Below are positions 61,933 through 64,000 of a stretch of DNA of 64,000 nucleotides, piece after piece. The number at the start of each line of letters is the position of its first letter. Position 1 is the stretch's first letter. The translations under genes were made by a program, and so were the position numbers. Source of the stretch: Oscillatoriales cyanobacterium USR001 (lineage in GTDB: Bacteria > Cyanobacteriota > Cyanobacteriia > Cyanobacteriales > Microcoleaceae); NCBI GenBank assembly GCA_001698425.1, contig MBRE01000041.1, positions 103,701 through 167,700 on the forward strand, in the 5' to 3' direction. The notes below the pieces were generated by a model. The model saw only the letters and a list, made by a program, of their open reading frames with translations, made no database searches and had not been told where the DNA came from.

Positions 61933-62661
61933 ATGAACGCAGAAAAACACAAATTTTTACTATTAGATGTTAAGGGATTATTTGTTAATTATGGAGGGAT
62001 TCAAGCTCTCCAAGATGTTAATTTAACTGTAAATCTTGGGGAGGTTGTAACTCTGATTGGTGCGAATGGCGCGGGCAAAAGCACTACGCTGAGAGCTATT
62101 TCTAGGATGATTAATGTTCGTCAAGGGCAAATTATTTATAATGGGCGAGATATTACCGCTCGTCAAGCTCACGAAGTAGTTAAATATGGCATGGCTCATA
62201 GTCCCGAAGGTAGGAGAGTTTTGGCGCGGCAAACTATTCTAGCTAATTTGGAATTGGGGGCATATATTCGCTCAAATTCTGCGGAAGTAAAAGCTGATTT
62301 AGAACGGCAATTTGAGCTATTTCCTCGATTAGCTGAACGTCGCCATCAACTAGCAGGAACTCTTAGCGGTGGGGAACAGCAAATGTTAGCGATCGCGCGG
62401 GCTTTGATGAGTCGTCCAAAGTTATTATTATTAGATGAACCGAGTTTGGGTTTAGCGCCGGCAATTGTGCGAGAGATTTTTGGGATTATTGAAAATTTGC
62501 GTTCGATCGGTGTGACAATTTTATTGGTGGAACAAAATGCTAATTTAGCTTTGCAAATTGCCGATCGGGGTTATGTTTTGGAGGCGGGAAATATTACTCT
62601 ATCGGGGGTGGCTTCGGATTTGTTGAAGGATGAACGAGTGAAGCAAGCATATTTGGGATGA
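61933..62661 (+). CDS. livF: Second LivF-type ABC ATPase
   Basis: A 242-residue ATPase: Walker A GANGAGKSTTLRAISR, signature LSGGEQQMLAIARAL, Walker B LLLLDEPSLGLAP. It starts 16 bp after livG. Its first codons lie in the sequence CGCAGATGAACGCAG, a widespread bacterial repeat, so the N-terminal seven or so residues may be repeat-derived. The conserved part begins LLDVKGLFVNYGG. Confidence 0.9.
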   Translation: MNAEKHKFLLLDVKGLFVNYGGIQALQDVNLTVNLGEVVTLIGANGAGKSTTLRAISRMINVRQGQIIYNGRDITARQAHEVVKYGMAHSPEGRRVLARQTILANLELGAYIRSNSAEVKADLERQFELFPRLAERRHQLAGTLSGGEQQMLAIARALMSRPKLLLLDEPSLGLAPAIVREIFGIIENLRSIGVTILLVEQNANLALQIADRGYVLEAGNITLSGVASDLLKDERVKQAYLG

Positions 62662-62692
62662 TGAAGGGTGGGGTGCTAATATTTTTATATTC

Positions 62693-63280
62693 TTATTCCT
62701 CAATCTCAGAAAAGTCAACTTCTTCATAAAGTTCGATCAAGGGAATTTTAACTTCAACAGAAGCCAGGGTTAAAATAGAATTTTCTGAGTTATATTCCGT
62801 GAATAACCATTGATTCTCTGAAGTTTTAGCGTATTGTTCCAGATGATATTTAGATTGGTCAATTAAGATATATTCCCGAAATTCAGGAATTGAGCGATAA
62901 TAATCAAATTTCTCACTTTTATCGTAGTTTTTGGTTGACTTTGATAAAACTTCAACAATTAGTAAGGGATTGGTAATTGTGGTTTTATTACTTCCATCAT
63001 AAATGGGTTTTCCTTGAACAACCATGACATCTGGATAGACGTAGCGGCGGTAAGTTGACATCCATAAACGCACGTCAGCAAAAAATACCTTGTAAGATTG
63101 TCCTTTAATCCTCAAAGGAAATTTTTTGTAAAAATTCCCAGCAATAATATTGTGATCGGTAGTTCCGCCAGTCATGGGTATGATTTCTCCATCATGGTAT
63201 TCACTTTTGTACTCTGCTTTTTCCTCTAAAGCTAGGTATTCTTCAGGAGTATAGAGGCGTTTTTCAGTCTGGACTTGCAT
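62693..63280 (-). CDS. Uma2-family putative nuclease, second copy
   Basis: A 195-residue Uma2 protein: RLYTPEEYLALEEKAEYKSE, YHDGEIIPMTGGTTDHNIIA, DVRLWMSTYRRYVYPDVMVV with the PD, NPLLIVEVLSKSTKNYDKSE, and FREYILIDQSKYHLEQY. Shorter and closer to the family consensus than the copy at 17.4 kb. GGAG nine bases upstream favours the ATG at 63280 over those at 63286 and 63295. Confidence 0.9.
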   Translation of the reverse strand: MQVQTEKRLYTPEEYLALEEKAEYKSEYHDGEIIPMTGGTTDHNIIAGNFYKKFPLRIKGQSYKVFFADVRLWMSTYRRYVYPDVMVVQGKPIYDGSNKTTITNPLLIVEVLSKSTKNYDKSEKFDYYRSIPEFREYILIDQSKYHLEQYAKTSENQWLFTEYNSENSILTLASVEVKIPLIELYEEVDFSEIEE

Positions 63281-63295
63281 GATCATGCTCTCCAT

Positions 63296-63602
63296 TTATT
63301 CACCAGATTAAGAGTCAGGTATCTCAGGAGGGTGGCAAATATCGCCTCCTACCTAATTATCATACTTGATTTAAAGAGATTATTGATATTGCGCTTTTGG
63401 TAGGGGCGAGGGAAACTGGGTTTTGGGGGTGAGGCGATCGCCACCTCACCCCGTTTAAATTTATGCTATGTCGCGTCCGAATGTTTTAAAAAAACGGGCT
63501 TACTTTTTTTACGCTCAGAGTCTGGTTGTGGGGGGTAATTAAATTTGATACACTCGATTAAGCGTGTTATAGTTTCATTTCTACCTCATTGGAGAAATCT
63601 TT
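63296..63602. other. Intergenic region, divergent
   Basis: 307 bp between the divergent Uma2 and hypothetical genes. It contains a direct CACCTCACCCC/GTGAGGCGATCGCC patch with a HIP1-like core near 63430-63455. No gene is seen. Confidence 0.5.
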
Positions 63603-63962
63603 ATGTTGCTAAAAATGGTCATTCCTGTCCAACCTGTCCAAAATAACGACGATTACAAGGTGAAGGAAGAGGATGATTACAAGGTGAAGGAAGAGACGGT
63701 AATTATCGTCCCTGTCGAATTCTTTTATTCATACCCCAACTATTCCCCAGAATATTGTGAATGGTATTTCGATCCAAAACATTTCACCCAGGCTGAATTT
63801 AGTCCCAAAACTTATCATAATGTATGTCTTCGTAAGGAGTGCCACCCAGATATTTGTTATCTTTTGCTTTTTGTGTCTAAAGACGAAGATAATAAAGAGA
63901 AAAGAGACAGGGTATTCGACGTTACCTCCGTCATAGTGGTCGCAGAATACCCGGAACCTTAA
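63603..63962 (+). CDS. Hypothetical protein with internal duplication
   Basis: A 119-residue protein I do not recognise. Two consecutive 24-nt direct repeats (63648-63671, 63672-63695) encode DDYKVKEE twice. The rest has aromatic-rich FYSYPNYSPEYCEWYFDP and two Cys near CLRKECHPDICYLLLFVS. GGAGAAA precedes the ATG with good spacing, supporting expression. No signal peptide or membrane helix. Confidence 0.65.
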   Translation: MLLKMVIPVQPVQNNDDYKVKEEDDYKVKEETVIIVPVEFFYSYPNYSPEYCEWYFDPKHFTQAEFSPKTYHNVCLRKECHPDICYLLLFVSKDEDNKEKRDRVFDVTSVIVVAEYPEP

Positions 63963-64000
63963 GGCAAAGGGTTGAGGTTTCAATAAAAGACGGTTCTGCT

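Noticed and set aside
1-64000. tRNA, rRNA, tmRNA or transposase genes
   Set aside because: I scanned the intergenic regions by eye and found no cloverleaf with conserved T-loop, no rRNA and no DDE/HUH transposase; a covariance-model search would be decisive.

Overview
This window looks like chromosomal DNA from a cyanobacterium, probably a filamentous, repeat-rich (Oscillatoriales-like) one. The basis is the very frequent palindrome GCGATCGC (HIP1), abundant short tandem repeats of the TTAACTG/TTATTTG type, and gene content typical of the phylum: ycf34, split pntA, pilMNOQ without pilP, PEP-CTERM, Uma2 and a CbiG-CbiH fusion. The genus is inference. No rRNA, tRNA, CRISPR array, prophage or transposase was seen.

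Layout. 1-7000: the tail of an SGNH-like protein, a ROK/polyphosphate glucokinase, hisC, an orphan adenine methyltransferase, a disulfide-less flavoprotein, cobC and an HU gene. 7000-13000: a repeat-filled gap with a MITE-like element, then the type IV pilus operon pilM-N-O-Q (minus strand). 13000-18200: a sugar-binding lipoprotein, then a plastic stretch with higBA, a Sel1 protein, a Phd antitoxin beside a truncated toxin, an orphan HicB, a pentapeptide-repeat remnant and a Uma2 nuclease. 18400-23100: a PEP-CTERM protein, a DUF3050 protein and two DUF697 GTPases. 23150-28950: a complete branched-chain/neutral amino acid ABC transporter. 29250-36300: psiE-like, pnp, a large GT-C-like membrane protein and a CBS-histidine kinase. 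36600-41830: a cobalamin-riboswitch-led cobG-cobH-cobI-cobJ operon, interrupted by a pyrimidine heptamer array and by a GxxExxY gene sitting between two nearly identical 58-nt hairpins. 41950-45200: the pntA1-pntA2-pntB transhydrogenase operon with a nested 222-bp palindrome inside. 45500-50600: a zinc/manganese ABC transporter divergently arranged around a Fur/Zur-type box, then a dCache histidine kinase. 50700-53950: amidohydrolase, cysteine hydrolase, cupin and DUF952 genes. 54000-64000: cca, ycf34, tsaB (carrying an in-frame repeat insertion), a nuclease-like protein, a DppC-type permease, an AI-2E family protein, an HD phosphohydrolase, a second LivG/LivF pair, Uma2 and an unknown protein.

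Most genes are housekeeping or transport. The distinctive feature is the density and variety of repeats: at least six families of dispersed hairpins or heptamer arrays occupy most intergenic gaps, enter 3' ends of genes (cobG, cobC, pntA1) where they supply stop codons, and in tsaB lie inside the coding region. The best candidate for an undescribed system is the hairpin-flanked GxxExxY cassette in the cob operon. All product calls rest on reading motifs by eye; no database search was possible.
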